A DNA stretch of 5,121 nt from Salibacteraceae bacterium (GCA_023262195.1 JALRDM010000389.1:1-5121); one strand, 5' to 3'. Positions 1-5,121 are shown, numbered from the stretch's first letter. The notes: generated from the letters alone by a model not told the origin. Translations and numbers: made by a program.

Positions 1-155
1 CTTGGCAACAATTTACCTTGTTCATTTACAAATCGCAAAAGGAAATCAGCATCCTTGTAATCCACGTATTTAATACCAGCCTTCTTAAACCAGCAATACT
101 TCTCCTTCTTCGTTTCAATTTGAATTGGAGCCAAATATCTAATGTCATCTGCCAT
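1..155 (-). CDS. rpsR: 30S ribosomal protein S18 (bS18), N-terminal part, cut by the window edge
   Basis: bS18 is a small-subunit ribosomal protein that pairs with bS6 on the 30S platform. The 51 codons visible start MADDIRYLAP and continue through KYCWFKKAGIKYVDYKD to a FLLRFVNEQGK segment, the conserved S18 core around the 'YvDYKD..fL..F....GKilP' pattern; the RNA-binding C-terminal half lies outside the window. The ATG at 155-153 is only 3 bases after the rpsF stop, so the two are certainly co-transcribed. An AAGGA sequence sits about 7 bases before the ATG, but it is part of the last rpsF codons. In Bacteroidota the 16S rRNA tail is known to be sequestered by bS21, bS18 and bS6, so it may not act as a ribosome binding site. 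In this phylum rplI (L9) usually follows; it would be off the left edge. Identification is secure. Confidence 0.97.
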   Translation of the reverse strand, partial: MADDIRYLAPIQIETKKEKYCWFKKAGIKYVDYKDADFLLRFVNEQGKLLP

Positions 156-158
156 TTC

Positions 159-521
159 TTATTCCTTTTCTGCAGCTAGAGCTGCTTTCTTGTTAGACTT
201 GTTTCTTCTGCTCTCGGCAAACTTGATGTGATGCTTTTCCATTTTCACATTTAAGAATCTCATCACTCTTTCATCTCGAATAAATTCTATTTCGAAAGGT
301 TTGATTAAGTCACCTTCCGATTCGAATTCAATGAGGAAATAGAATCCAGTTGATTTCTTTTGAATTGGGTAAGCAAGTTTTTTTAGACCCCAAGTCTCCT
401 CATGATGGATTTTTGCACCATTCTTTTTGAGAAAACCTGTGAATTTCTTTACTGTTTCCTTTGCCTGGTCTTCAGACAAAACGGGAGTTAAAATGAAAAC
501 AGTTTCATATCGGTTTTTCAT
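159..521 (-). CDS. rpsF: 30S ribosomal protein S6 (bS6)
   Basis: bS6 is a small-subunit protein that binds bS18 and the central domain of 16S rRNA. The 120-residue product begins [13 protein letters not shown], the usual S6 first strand, followed by a helix ([17 protein letters not shown]), the [13 protein letters not shown] segment and FYFLIEF, then the typical [12 protein letters not shown] motif at about residues 82-93. The last 20 or so residues are a Lys/Arg/Ala tail, common in this family. Length is normal. The ATG at 521 follows an AT-rich leader with A at -3 and -6 and no Shine-Dalgarno, as expected for Bacteroidota. It is the first gene of the rpsF-rpsR operon and has its own promoter at 553-583. 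The predicted leader is only about 25-30 nt, too short to hold the S6:S18-binding autoregulatory hairpin known from other phyla. Confidence 0.98.
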   Translation of the reverse strand: MKNRYETVFILTPVLSEDQAKETVKKFTGFLKKNGAKIHHEETWGLKKLAYPIQKKSTGFYFLIEFESEGDLIKPFEIEFIRDERVMRFLNVKMEKHHIKFAESRRNKSNKKAALAAEKE

Positions 522-552
522 TGTTATTAATTATTGTTTTAAAAACGGGGTG

Positions 553-583
553 CAAAGATACTATTACCTTATTAATCAGCAAA
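553..583 (-). promoter_or_regulatory. Bacteroidota-type promoter of rpsF-rpsR
   Basis: On the minus strand, TTTG (583-580) is followed after exactly 19 bases by TATCTTTG (560-553). This is a full match to the Bacteroidota primary sigma factor consensus, TTTG at -33 and TAnnTTTG at -7. Transcription should start near 546-548, giving a leader of about 25-27 nt before the rpsF ATG. The fit of both boxes, the spacing and the position all agree. No operator-like repeat is visible. Confidence 0.8.
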
Positions 584-591
584 TAGAACAT

Positions 592-619
592 AAAAAAAGG
601 CCCCATAAATAGGGCCTTT
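592..619 (-). terminator. Intrinsic terminator after the small T9SS-domain gene
   Basis: A perfect 8-bp stem, AAAGGCCC (596-603) with GGGCCTTT (612-619), closes an 8-base loop. Read on the minus strand, the stem runs directly into seven T residues (598-592; three of them belong to the stem), the classic factor-independent form. It lies about 20 bases after the stop codon of the 639-950 gene and only 8 bases before the -33 box of the rpsF promoter, so it insulates the ribosomal operon from upstream transcription. On the plus strand it is followed by CTTTT and could also work weakly that way, but no plus-strand gene ends here. Confidence 0.9.
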
Positions 620-638
620 CTTTTGCTCTAACTATCTA

Positions 639-950
639 CTAGTGTTGTACCACAACATTTCCTTCATGGTGCTTATCACCATAGATTACCTTGATGATGT
701 AAACACCATTTGGTAAGTCAGCCGTCTTTAGCTCTACATTATTGGAAGTAATCGATGACGCAACTTCTAATATCTTTCCTGTGCCATCAATCAATTCAAC
801 GCGAGTATCATCTGATTTTTTGTTTACATTTAAACTCACCGTGGTCATTTCATTGGCTGGATTTGGCATGAGGGTCTGGCCAATCGCTGATATTTGGATC
901 AACATAAGGCATAGCAATAGCAGTGAGATTGGTGGGTAGAAACACTTCAT
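639..950 (-). CDS. Small exported protein consisting only of a signal peptide and a T9SS sorting domain
   Basis: The 103-residue product has a hydrophobic signal peptide (about residues 1-24, a Leu-rich core ending SAIG, with Gln at the new N terminus). The rest looks like a type A T9SS C-terminal sorting domain (Por secretion tail): LMPNPANE at 27-34, the VELIDGTGK strand-turn at 51-59, LPNGVYIIKV at 79-88, and the terminal VVVQH. In known T9SS cargo this domain guides a passenger across the outer membrane and is usually cleaved off. Here no passenger exists between signal and tail. It might be a minimal secreted beta-sandwich, a remnant of a larger protein, or a competitor/adaptor of the sorting machinery; the function is unknown. 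It follows the large T9SS cargo gene on the same strand after 97 bases, with its own terminator at 592-619. The intact frame, clear signal peptide and terminator argue for a real gene. Confidence 0.83.
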   Translation of the reverse strand: MKCFYPPISLLLLCLMLIQISAIGQTLMPNPANEMTTVSLNVNKKSDDTRVELIDGTGKILEVASSITSNNVELKTADLPNGVYIIKVIYGDKHHEGNVVVQH

Positions 951-1049
951 GGTTTAAGGTTAGTCGAAAAAGTAACCATTCAGCGATGAAAACCAATTCT
1001 TTGCTATTCTATTTCAATCTAAGCAATCCCGTTACTTTGAAACATTTTA
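951..1049. other. Intergenic spacer between the two T9SS cargo genes
   Basis: This 99-base AT-rich spacer has no ORF and no U-tract terminator behind the large gene, so readthrough into the 639-950 gene is possible. An exact 8-bp inverted repeat, AAAGTAAC (969-976) and GTTACTTT (1031-1038), brackets its middle. A smaller TTGCT/AGCAA pair (1001-1005, 1022-1026) nests inside. Only a weak minus-strand promoter match is present (ATTG, 19 bases, TACTTTTT at 997-967), with one mismatch in each box. Confidence 0.4.
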
Positions 1050-1304
1050 TTACAGTTTTGTAAAGAATGTCTGTCGTGAAAGACCATCTGGAGTGTAAAG
1101 CCTAATCAAATAGCTACTACCTTCCAATTCTGAAACGTCAATATTCACAGGTTCATCATTATCATTAGTCAGAACACCCGCGCTTATAATAGACCCTTTT
1201 AGATCTAAAATCTCAAACCCACTAATCTCGAGCAATGCTTCGGTAGTTTCTATATGAATAAAATCAGCCGTAGGATTAGGCCAAAGTCTGATACCTTCAT
1301 CGTT
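1050..1304 (-). other. T9SS type A sorting domain of the large secreted protein
   Basis: This is the C-terminal approximately 85 residues of the 1050-3689 product. It starts before the LWPNPTADF motif and has the family pattern: a strand-forming segment (IHIETTE), the EILDLKGSII turn, and a late SELEGSSYLIRLY strand, finishing QTFFTKL. Known domains of this family route proteins through the T9SS translocon and are then removed or exchanged for a lipopolysaccharide anchor. Aligned by eye with the tail of the neighbouring 103-residue protein, it has the same layout but low identity, so the two are not a recent duplication. Confidence 0.9.
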
Positions 1305-3689
1305 GCCACTGATATTGGTGATACCGGCTGCTTCTATCAGAGCCTCAACATTGTCTTCACCTTTACATCCATTATCATCGGTAACAGTACAAGTATATAT
1401 TCCCGCTTGATATACATCAATGGTTTGTGTAGATTGATTTGTACTCCATAAATAACCTATGTAGCCGGCTCCAGCATCTAGTGTCACAGGAGCAGGACCT
1501 GAAGTGGATGTTACTATAGGTTCTGGATTTGGCACCACTTCATCAATAGTTGCGGACGCCATACTTTCACATCCATTTGATGCGGTAACGGTAACACTTA
1601 CAGTACCCGTATCACTTAGTGTGAATACCTGAGCCGTAGATCCATCATGCCAAAGATAGCTTTGCGCACCACTACCTGCATTAAAAGTAAAAGAGCTTCC
1701 CTCACAAATAACGGTATCGGATATTGTAATTATGGGTCTATCAAGCATGGTGATATTTACCGTGTCTGTATCTGTACACCCTAAGGAATCGGTCACAGTT
1801 ACAGCGTAGTTTCCGGTAGTGAAAACTTCGATAGTTTGAGTCGTGTTGCCAAAATTCCAATCATATGATTGATAAGAACCAGCATCAAGCAACTCACCAC
1901 TGCACAGCTCTCGATTAGGCCCAAGATTAACTGGTAAAATTGGAAGGTAACTGATGACAGCGCTTCCCGAAATATTTGCCGTATCCGCTGGACAGCCCGC
2001 TGAATCTCCAACGAAAGAGATGGTAAAAGTCCCAGACAAACTCGTTTGCACCACAATCGGGGATACTGTATCTCCTGTTAATGTCGTAGGGGTGGTGCCA
2101 TTGGTAAAAGTAACATCCCATGGAGCAGTCCCAGTGAGTTCTATGGTTAATTCACCTTGCTCATCAGTGCAGTAATTCCCTCCTCCAGAAATATGCGCGG
2201 TTGGTGTTGCAAATGTGGTTAACTGACCAAGAAGAGTATCGTTACTTAAATTCACGTCTCCAACATTATCTACTCTGGCTTCCAAGGTCCACGTCCCTCC
2301 CATGGTGGTATTGAAAACCAAAATATCAACTGTATCACATTCGCAAACATCAAGCGTATCTGGATATGAGTAGTTGACGGTCACTCCATTAGTGTCTAAA
2401 TCTATGCCGAATCCATGTTTTGGTTCATAGCTTCTATTGCAAAACTCAGCTGTGATTGTGGTGGTAGATGTGCCACAAATTGAGTCCGGATAGGTCAATT
2501 CAACCAGGGCCACGTCATTCGATTCAGCAACAATGACATCATCTAATCCATATCCTTCATTGGTTACACTTCCATTTGATGCTAATCTCCATCGGATCAA
2601 TACGGCTGTGTCATTGACATAAGATGATAAAGAGTGTTCCATAGGCTCCCAACCGTTTGACTGCCCAGTCCACCCATTACCATTGCCTAACGATGTTGAA
2701 AGAGCAGAAACCGTGGAACTATTATACCATGGACCAGTAGAAAGTGTTGATCCTAGTGTGGCCCAAGTAGCTCCGCTATCTCCAGAAACTTCAACAGCTA
2801 CCCCATCCGTTCCATTCTGAAGATCATAGTTGCACCAAAATTTAAGCATTGGATCGTTAAGCTCAGTCATATCAAAAGCAGGACTTCGCACAAAGCTTAA
2901 TTCACTGTTGTTATGATCACCATCAAGATTTGTAACCCACGCACTATCTCCAGAATATGCGCTATCTATAATCGTATTCGTTGGCTCTCCAAATTCCCAT
3001 GAATTTAACGTTCCTCCGGATTCGAATCCTCCATCACCGCCTTCAAAATTTTGGCAATAAGGCAGAGACGCTCCATCGATCATGTCAAAGCCAAACATCA
3101 TTCGATAGGATCCATTGCTTGTTGGGTTGGCTGCTGTATAAGGTTGAGCAAATGCCCTCCAAGCACCTGCAGCGCCAGGCGCCACACCACAAAACCATGA
3201 GTCGAATGTGCTCATATGCGACTCAATTTGCACAATTAGTGGTAAATTGGGGTTAAAAGGAAAAGGATTGTCTAAATCAATCGAAAACCACTGACCATTG
3301 ATATTATTGATGGTATAATTACTACTAAAGAAAACTTCTGTCATCCCTGTTGTCCATGAACCAGAACTCAAATTGGCAACATTTTCTTGCTTCATAGAAA
3401 TTCTCAAGTGATCGTATGGCGCACTACCATTACCACTTGAATGCGTGAAATAGTATATTCTGCTGATCTGTTTTCCTGAAGGAACCGCTCCAAAGTCCCC
3501 AGCTGGCCAAAGCTGTTCACCTTTAGCACCTGCTGAAGCCCAGCTGAGTGGTATAGAATTTCCTCCTGATGACGTGGCTACATTGAAGTACTCTTGAGAT
3601 GTGCCATAAAATGGAAGTAATGCAATACAGACTGAGGCAAATAGTCGAACAAGATATACTTTGGAAAAAGAGGTAGAGGTGTCAATCAT
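1050..3689 (-). CDS. Large secreted multidomain Ig/PKD-repeat protein with C-terminal T9SS sorting domain
   Basis: This is a cell-surface or secreted protein of 879 residues (from the ATG at 3689). Visible parts: signal peptide, about 1-32, ending YGTSQ; a beta-rich N-terminal domain, about 33-203 (SWASAGAKGEQLWP, IYYFTHSSG, LIVQIESH); a MAM-like jelly roll, about 208-390, opening PYCQNFEGG and closing GYGLDDVIV; a CARDB-like beta domain with four Cys, about 391-495; an Ig-like domain, about 496-585; three PKD/Ig-like repeats, about 586-787, each with a Tyr-x-Trp strand and an NGC or LGC end (the third lacks the first Cys); and a T9SS type A tail, about 795-879, with LWPNPT and LEGSSYLIRLY. 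No catalytic motif is apparent, so adhesion or matrix binding is the best inference. The frame also opens at a TTG at 3728 (892 residues); ATG is preferred because TTG starts are uncommon here and would lengthen the signal peptide n-region. No clear promoter was found upstream. Confidence 0.93.
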   Translation of the reverse strand: MIDTSTSFSKVYLVRLFASVCIALLPFYGTSQEYFNVATSSGGNSIPLSWASAGAKGEQLWPAGDFGAVPSGKQISRIYYFTHSSGNGSAPYDHLRISMKQENVANLSSGSWTTGMTEVFFSSNYTINNINGQWFSIDLDNPFPFNPNLPLIVQIESHMSTFDSWFCGVAPGAAGAWRAFAQPYTAANPTSNGSYRMMFGFDMIDGASLPYCQNFEGGDGGFESGGTLNSWEFGEPTNTIIDSAYSGDSAWVTNLDGDHNNSELSFVRSPAFDMTELNDPMLKFWCNYDLQNGTDGVAVEVSGDSGATWATLGSTLSTGPWYNSSTVSALSTSLGNGNGWTGQSNGWEPMEHSLSSYVNDTAVLIRWRLASNGSVTNEGYGLDDVIVAESNDVALVELTYPDSICGTSTTTITAEFCNRSYEPKHGFGIDLDTNGVTVNYSYPDTLDVCECDTVDILVFNTTMGGTWTLEARVDNVGDVNLSNDTLLGQLTTFATPTAHISGGGNYCTDEQGELTIELTGTAPWDVTFTNGTTPTTLTGDTVSPIVVQTSLSGTFTISFVGDSAGCPADTANISGSAVISYLPILPVNLGPNRELCSGELLDAGSYQSYDWNFGNTTQTIEVFTTGNYAVTVTDSLGCTDTDTVNITMLDRPIITISDTVICEGSSFTFNAGSGAQSYLWHDGSTAQVFTLSDTGTVSVTVTASNGCESMASATIDEVVPNPEPIVTSTSGPAPVTLDAGAGYIGYLWSTNQSTQTIDVYQAGIYTCTVTDDNGCKGEDNVEALIEAAGITNISGNDEGIRLWPNPTADFIHIETTEALLEISGFEILDLKGSIISAGVLTNDNDEPVNIDVSELEGSSYLIRLYTPDGLSRQTFFTKL
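1325..1931 (-). repeat. Three tandem PKD/Ig-like repeats within the large secreted protein
   Basis: Three successive units of about 65-70 residues share a pattern: a LDAG or FNAG strand, a Tyr-x-Trp core (SYDWNFG, SYLWHDG, GYLWSTN), a STAQVF/TTQTIEV/STQTIDV strand, a TGNYAVTVTD-like strand, and GC followed by an acidic turn (LGCTD, NGCES, NGCKG). Units one and two also carry an early Cys (ELCSG, VICEG), which probably pairs with the late one; the third has no early Cys but has an extra one in YTCTVTD. They are diverged in DNA, so they are old repeats. Such modules are common as stalks in Bacteroidota surface proteins. Confidence 0.8.
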
Positions 3690-3788
3690 GAGCTCAAAGG
3701 TCTTAGTGTGTTTTTCTTTACGTTTCAAATATTCACAATAAATTTCTAAAAATTCTATTTCACGTAAACGAGAGCTATCTTTTTTTAA

Positions 3789-3797
3789 TTATCCACA
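3789..3797 (+). promoter_or_regulatory. Perfect DnaA-box 9-mer upstream of dnaX
   Basis: TTATCCACA is identical to the high-affinity DnaA box consensus and lies 34 bases before the dnaX ATG. DnaA, the replication initiator, also acts as a transcription factor at such sites in other bacteria. A single box in the leader or promoter of a replication gene could couple clamp-loader expression to DnaA-ATP level. This is one isolated site, so chance is possible; I saw no second perfect copy in the window. Confidence 0.45.
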
Positions 3798-3817
3798 CGA
3801 AACGTTTTGAAGAAATT

Positions 3818-3825
3818 TACATTTG
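3818..3825 (+). promoter_or_regulatory. Possible -7 box of the dnaX promoter
   Basis: TACATTTG matches the Bacteroidota -7 consensus TAnnTTTG exactly, but there is no TTTG 17-22 bases upstream. If it is used, transcription would begin within a base or two of the dnaX ATG at 3832, giving a nearly leaderless message. A weaker alternative is TATCTTTT at 3776-3783, which would put the start site next to the DnaA box and leave a leader of about 40 nt. Confidence 0.3.
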
Positions 3826-3831
3826 GCACGA

Positions 3832-5121
3832 ATGGAAAGCACTCAAAATTCATTTGTAGTTTCTGCAAGAAAATATCGCCCGAATGATTGGGATGAAGTA
3901 ATCGGGCAACAGTCAATAACCGAAACGCTCAAAACCTCAATAGCAGAAAACCACCTTGCACATGCCTACCTATTTTGCGGGCCGCGTGGGGTTGGTAAGA
4001 CTACTTGTGCTCGAATTTTTGCCCGAGAAATAAACAAGACCGATGGCAAGAAGGATAGCGATTTTTCATTCAATGTTTTTGAACTCGATGCAGCCTCCAA
4101 TAACAAGGTAGATGACATTCGGCAGCTTACAGATCAGGTAAGAATACCGCCTCAGGTTGGGAAGTATAAAGTTTACATTATTGACGAGGTTCACATGCTC
4201 ACCCAACAGGCTTTTAATGCATTTTTAAAAACCTTAGAAGAGCCTCCTAAACATGCGATTTTCATCTTAGCCACCACGGAGAAACACAAGATCATACCCA
4301 CAATATTGAGTCGTTGTCAGATCTACGATTTCAATAGAATCTCTGTGAATGAAATCGTTAATCAGTTACAAAGCATTGCGTCAACAGAAAAGATTACTGC
4401 GGAAGATGAAGCCCTGCACACCATCGCCCAAAAAGCCGATGGTGCCATGCGAGATGCTTTATCCATATTTGATCAATTGGTGAGTTACACTAGGGGCAAC
4501 CTAACGCACGAAGCGGTGCTCAAGAATCTTCATGTACTTGATCATGAATATTATTTTAGCCTTACACATCAATTGATAGTTGGAGACTACGCTGCCGCAA
4601 TGCTCTCACTAGATGAAATCTTAAAACTAGGTTTTGATCCTATTCATTTCATATCTGGCCTAGGCAGCCACTTTCGAGATTTGCTTATGTCTCAGAATCC
4701 GAAAACTGCGGCACTTCTTGAGGTGAGCGAATCAGCCAAGCAGACATATATTGAGCAAGCAAGCAGTGTCAGTGCGAATTGGCTATTGGATGGTTTAGAC
4801 CGAATACAGCAGGCGGAGTTTCGGATAAAGCAATCCTTAAATTCAAGGTTATTACTTGAGGTAACGCTATTGAATATCTCCACTCTTCCCGAAAAAAAAA
4901 ACTTAAGTAATCCAGAAGAGAAGCCGCTTCCTAAGGCTATTGACACCAAAAAGAAAGTAGACCGCTCTCTGCAGGAGTCTGCTAAGGCTCAGAGCCCCAA
5001 AGCACAAGACGTAAAACCCGATATTGAAGCCAAGAGCGGGCAGAGTGAGAATGCCGAATTCAAGCCAGAGAGCAACGCTGAGCAAAAACCACCGCCACCA
5101 AGCTCAGAGTCGGAGAAACCA
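3832..5121 (+). CDS. dnaX: DNA polymerase III subunit tau/gamma, N-terminal 430 residues, open at the window end
   Basis: DnaX is the ATPase of the replicative clamp loader, which places the beta clamp on primed DNA; full-length tau also links polymerase cores and helicase. The frame is open from the ATG at 3832 to the window end. Seen: the VSARKYRPNDWDEVIGQ opening; Walker A GPRGVGKT (50-57); Walker B IIDEVH (116-121); the ATTE sensor 1 (147-150); the SRC motif with arginine finger (160-162); and sensor 2 GAMRDALS (204-211). Collar domain III runs to about residue 350 and is followed by a Lys/Glu/Pro-rich linker. The four zinc-binding cysteines usual between Walker A and the ELDAASN segment are absent. 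An A10 run at codons 354-357 may produce a short gamma form. The C-terminal tau domains lie off the window. Identification is certain. Confidence 0.98.
   Translation, partial: MESTQNSFVVSARKYRPNDWDEVIGQQSITETLKTSIAENHLAHAYLFCGPRGVGKTTCARIFAREINKTDGKKDSDFSFNVFELDAASNNKVDDIRQLTDQVRIPPQVGKYKVYIIDEVHMLTQQAFNAFLKTLEEPPKHAIFILATTEKHKIIPTILSRCQIYDFNRISVNEIVNQLQSIASTEKITAEDEALHTIAQKADGAMRDALSIFDQLVSYTRGNLTHEAVLKNLHVLDHEYYFSLTHQLIVGDYAAAMLSLDEILKLGFDPIHFISGLGSHFRDLLMSQNPKTAALLEVSESAKQTYIEQASSVSANWLLDGLDRIQQAEFRIKQSLNSRLLLEVTLLNISTLPEKKNLSNPEEKPLPKAIDTKKKVDRSLQESAKAQSPKAQDVKPDIEAKSGQSENAEFKPESNAEQKPPPPSSESEKP
4892..4901 (+). other. A10 slippery run in dnaX, candidate tau/gamma frameshift site
   Basis: Ten consecutive A residues cover GAA AAA AAA AAC (codons 354-357), just after domain III. 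The following bases ACTTAAGTAA put TAA in the +1 frame at 4904-4906 and TAA in the -1 frame at 4908-4910. One lost A gives a 357-residue product and one added A or a -1 shift gives 359 residues; both keep domains I-III. E. coli (ribosomal) and Thermus (transcriptional) dnaX make gamma at comparable A-rich sites. No upstream Shine-Dalgarno-like stimulator is present (the preceding 15 bases are pyrimidine-rich) and only a weak 4-bp stem follows, which favours RNA polymerase slippage. Confidence 0.65.

Larger units (their letters stand above)
3690..3831. other. Divergent intergenic region between the T9SS cargo gene and dnaX
   Basis: This 142-base AT-rich region separates two genes that point away from each other. 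It holds a perfect DnaA-box 9-mer (3789-3797), a near-palindrome CGAAACGTTTTG (3798-3809) and a TACATTTG -7-like box (3818-3825), all towards dnaX. For the leftward gene the best box is AATATTTG (3733-3726), one mismatch from consensus, with no TTTG at the right distance; the alternative TTG start would lie inside it. No terminator or small ORF is evident. Confidence 0.6.

Noticed and set aside
163..167. AAGGA about 7 bases before the rpsR start as a Shine-Dalgarno site
   Set aside because: It is made by the Lys-Glu codons ending rpsF, and Bacteroidota ribosomes generally hide the anti-Shine-Dalgarno tail; position alone is not enough evidence.
522..552. Possible S6:S18-binding autoregulatory leader, because CCCCG lies upstream of rpsF
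   Set aside because: The predicted start site leaves a leader of under 30 nt with no stem around the CCG, so the known structured motif cannot form.
427..612. Plus-strand ORF of 61 codons overlapping rpsF and its promoter
   Set aside because: It lies antisense to a certain ribosomal gene and runs through the promoter and terminator; its product resembles no protein I know.
909..911. Cys14 of the small protein as a lipoprotein acylation site
   Set aside because: The residues before it (Leu-Leu-Leu) do not form a lipobox, and it sits in the middle of the hydrophobic core rather than at its end.
967..997. ATTG, 19 bases, TACTTTTT as a promoter for the 639-950 gene
   Set aside because: Spacing is right, but each box has a mismatch at a conserved position; such matches are common in AT-rich DNA.
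742..2175. Several plus-strand ORFs of 64-73 codons (742-939, 1254-1451, 1954-2175) and minus-strand out-of-frame ORFs at 1799-2056 and 1927-2121
   Set aside because: They are shadows of the two secreted-protein genes, whose frames show clear signal peptides, repeats and sorting domains.
2214..2222. TGTGGTTAA as a second DnaA box (reverse orientation)
   Set aside because: It differs from the consensus at a discriminating position and lies inside the large coding region; it shows that near-matches occur by chance.
2981..3256. Plus-strand ORF of 91 codons inside the large secreted-protein gene
   Set aside because: Antisense to the MAM-like and N-terminal domains; no recognisable motif or ribosome binding context.
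4920..4938. Small stems after the A10 run (GAAG/CTTC at 4920-4930, AGCC/GGCT at 4922-4938) as a frameshift-stimulating hairpin
   Set aside because: Only 4 bp each, mutually exclusive, and about 20 bases from the run, beyond the usual spacing.
4692..5085. Two minus-strand ORFs (4692-4949 and 4903-5085) opposite dnaX
   Set aside because: dnaX is open and well conserved throughout; the hydrophobic look of the antisense products comes from reading the charged Lys/Glu codons backwards.

Overview
The window looks like a chromosomal segment from a member of the Bacteroidota, probably a Flavobacteriales-like lineage. Three things point there: a textbook Bacteroidota promoter (TTTG, 19 bases, TATCTTTG) before rpsF; two secreted proteins ending in type IX secretion (T9SS) sorting domains; and S6, S18 and DnaX sequences of Bacteroidota character. 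Base composition is moderately AT-rich and no start has a convincing Shine-Dalgarno sequence. I see no mobile element, tRNA, rRNA or CRISPR array.

Layout. Positions 1-521 (minus strand) hold the start of a ribosomal protein operon: rpsF (S6, complete) followed by rpsR (S18, cut by the window edge). The rpsF promoter lies at 553-583. Immediately behind it, at 592-619, is a strong intrinsic terminator for the gene upstream. That gene (639-950, minus) encodes a 103-residue protein made only of a signal peptide and a T9SS sorting domain, with no passenger. Next comes a large gene (1050-3689, minus; an alternative TTG start lies at 3728) for an approximately 880-residue exported protein: an N-terminal beta-rich domain, a MAM-like jelly roll, Ig/PKD-like repeats and a C-terminal T9SS sorting domain. 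A 142-base divergent intergenic region (3690-3831) carries a perfect DnaA-box 9-mer, a near-palindrome and a possible promoter element. dnaX (DNA polymerase III tau/gamma) then runs rightwards from 3832 off the window end.

The most notable signals are in and around dnaX. A run of ten A residues (4892-4901) lies exactly where clamp-loader domain III ends and the charged tau linker begins. Both alternative frames reach a stop within three codons after it, so slippage in either direction would give a gamma-like product of about 357-359 residues containing domains I-III. This resembles the known gamma-producing slippage sites of E. coli and Thermus dnaX. DnaX also lacks the cysteine zinc module normally found between Walker A and Walker B. 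The stand-alone sorting-domain protein is the other feature worth attention.

How the genes relate: rpsF/rpsR are translation genes and dnaX is a replication gene; both are housekeeping. The two T9SS cargo genes between them share an export route and may share a transcript, but nothing ties them functionally to their neighbours. The window is mostly ordinary chromosome; I found no obvious new multi-gene system.
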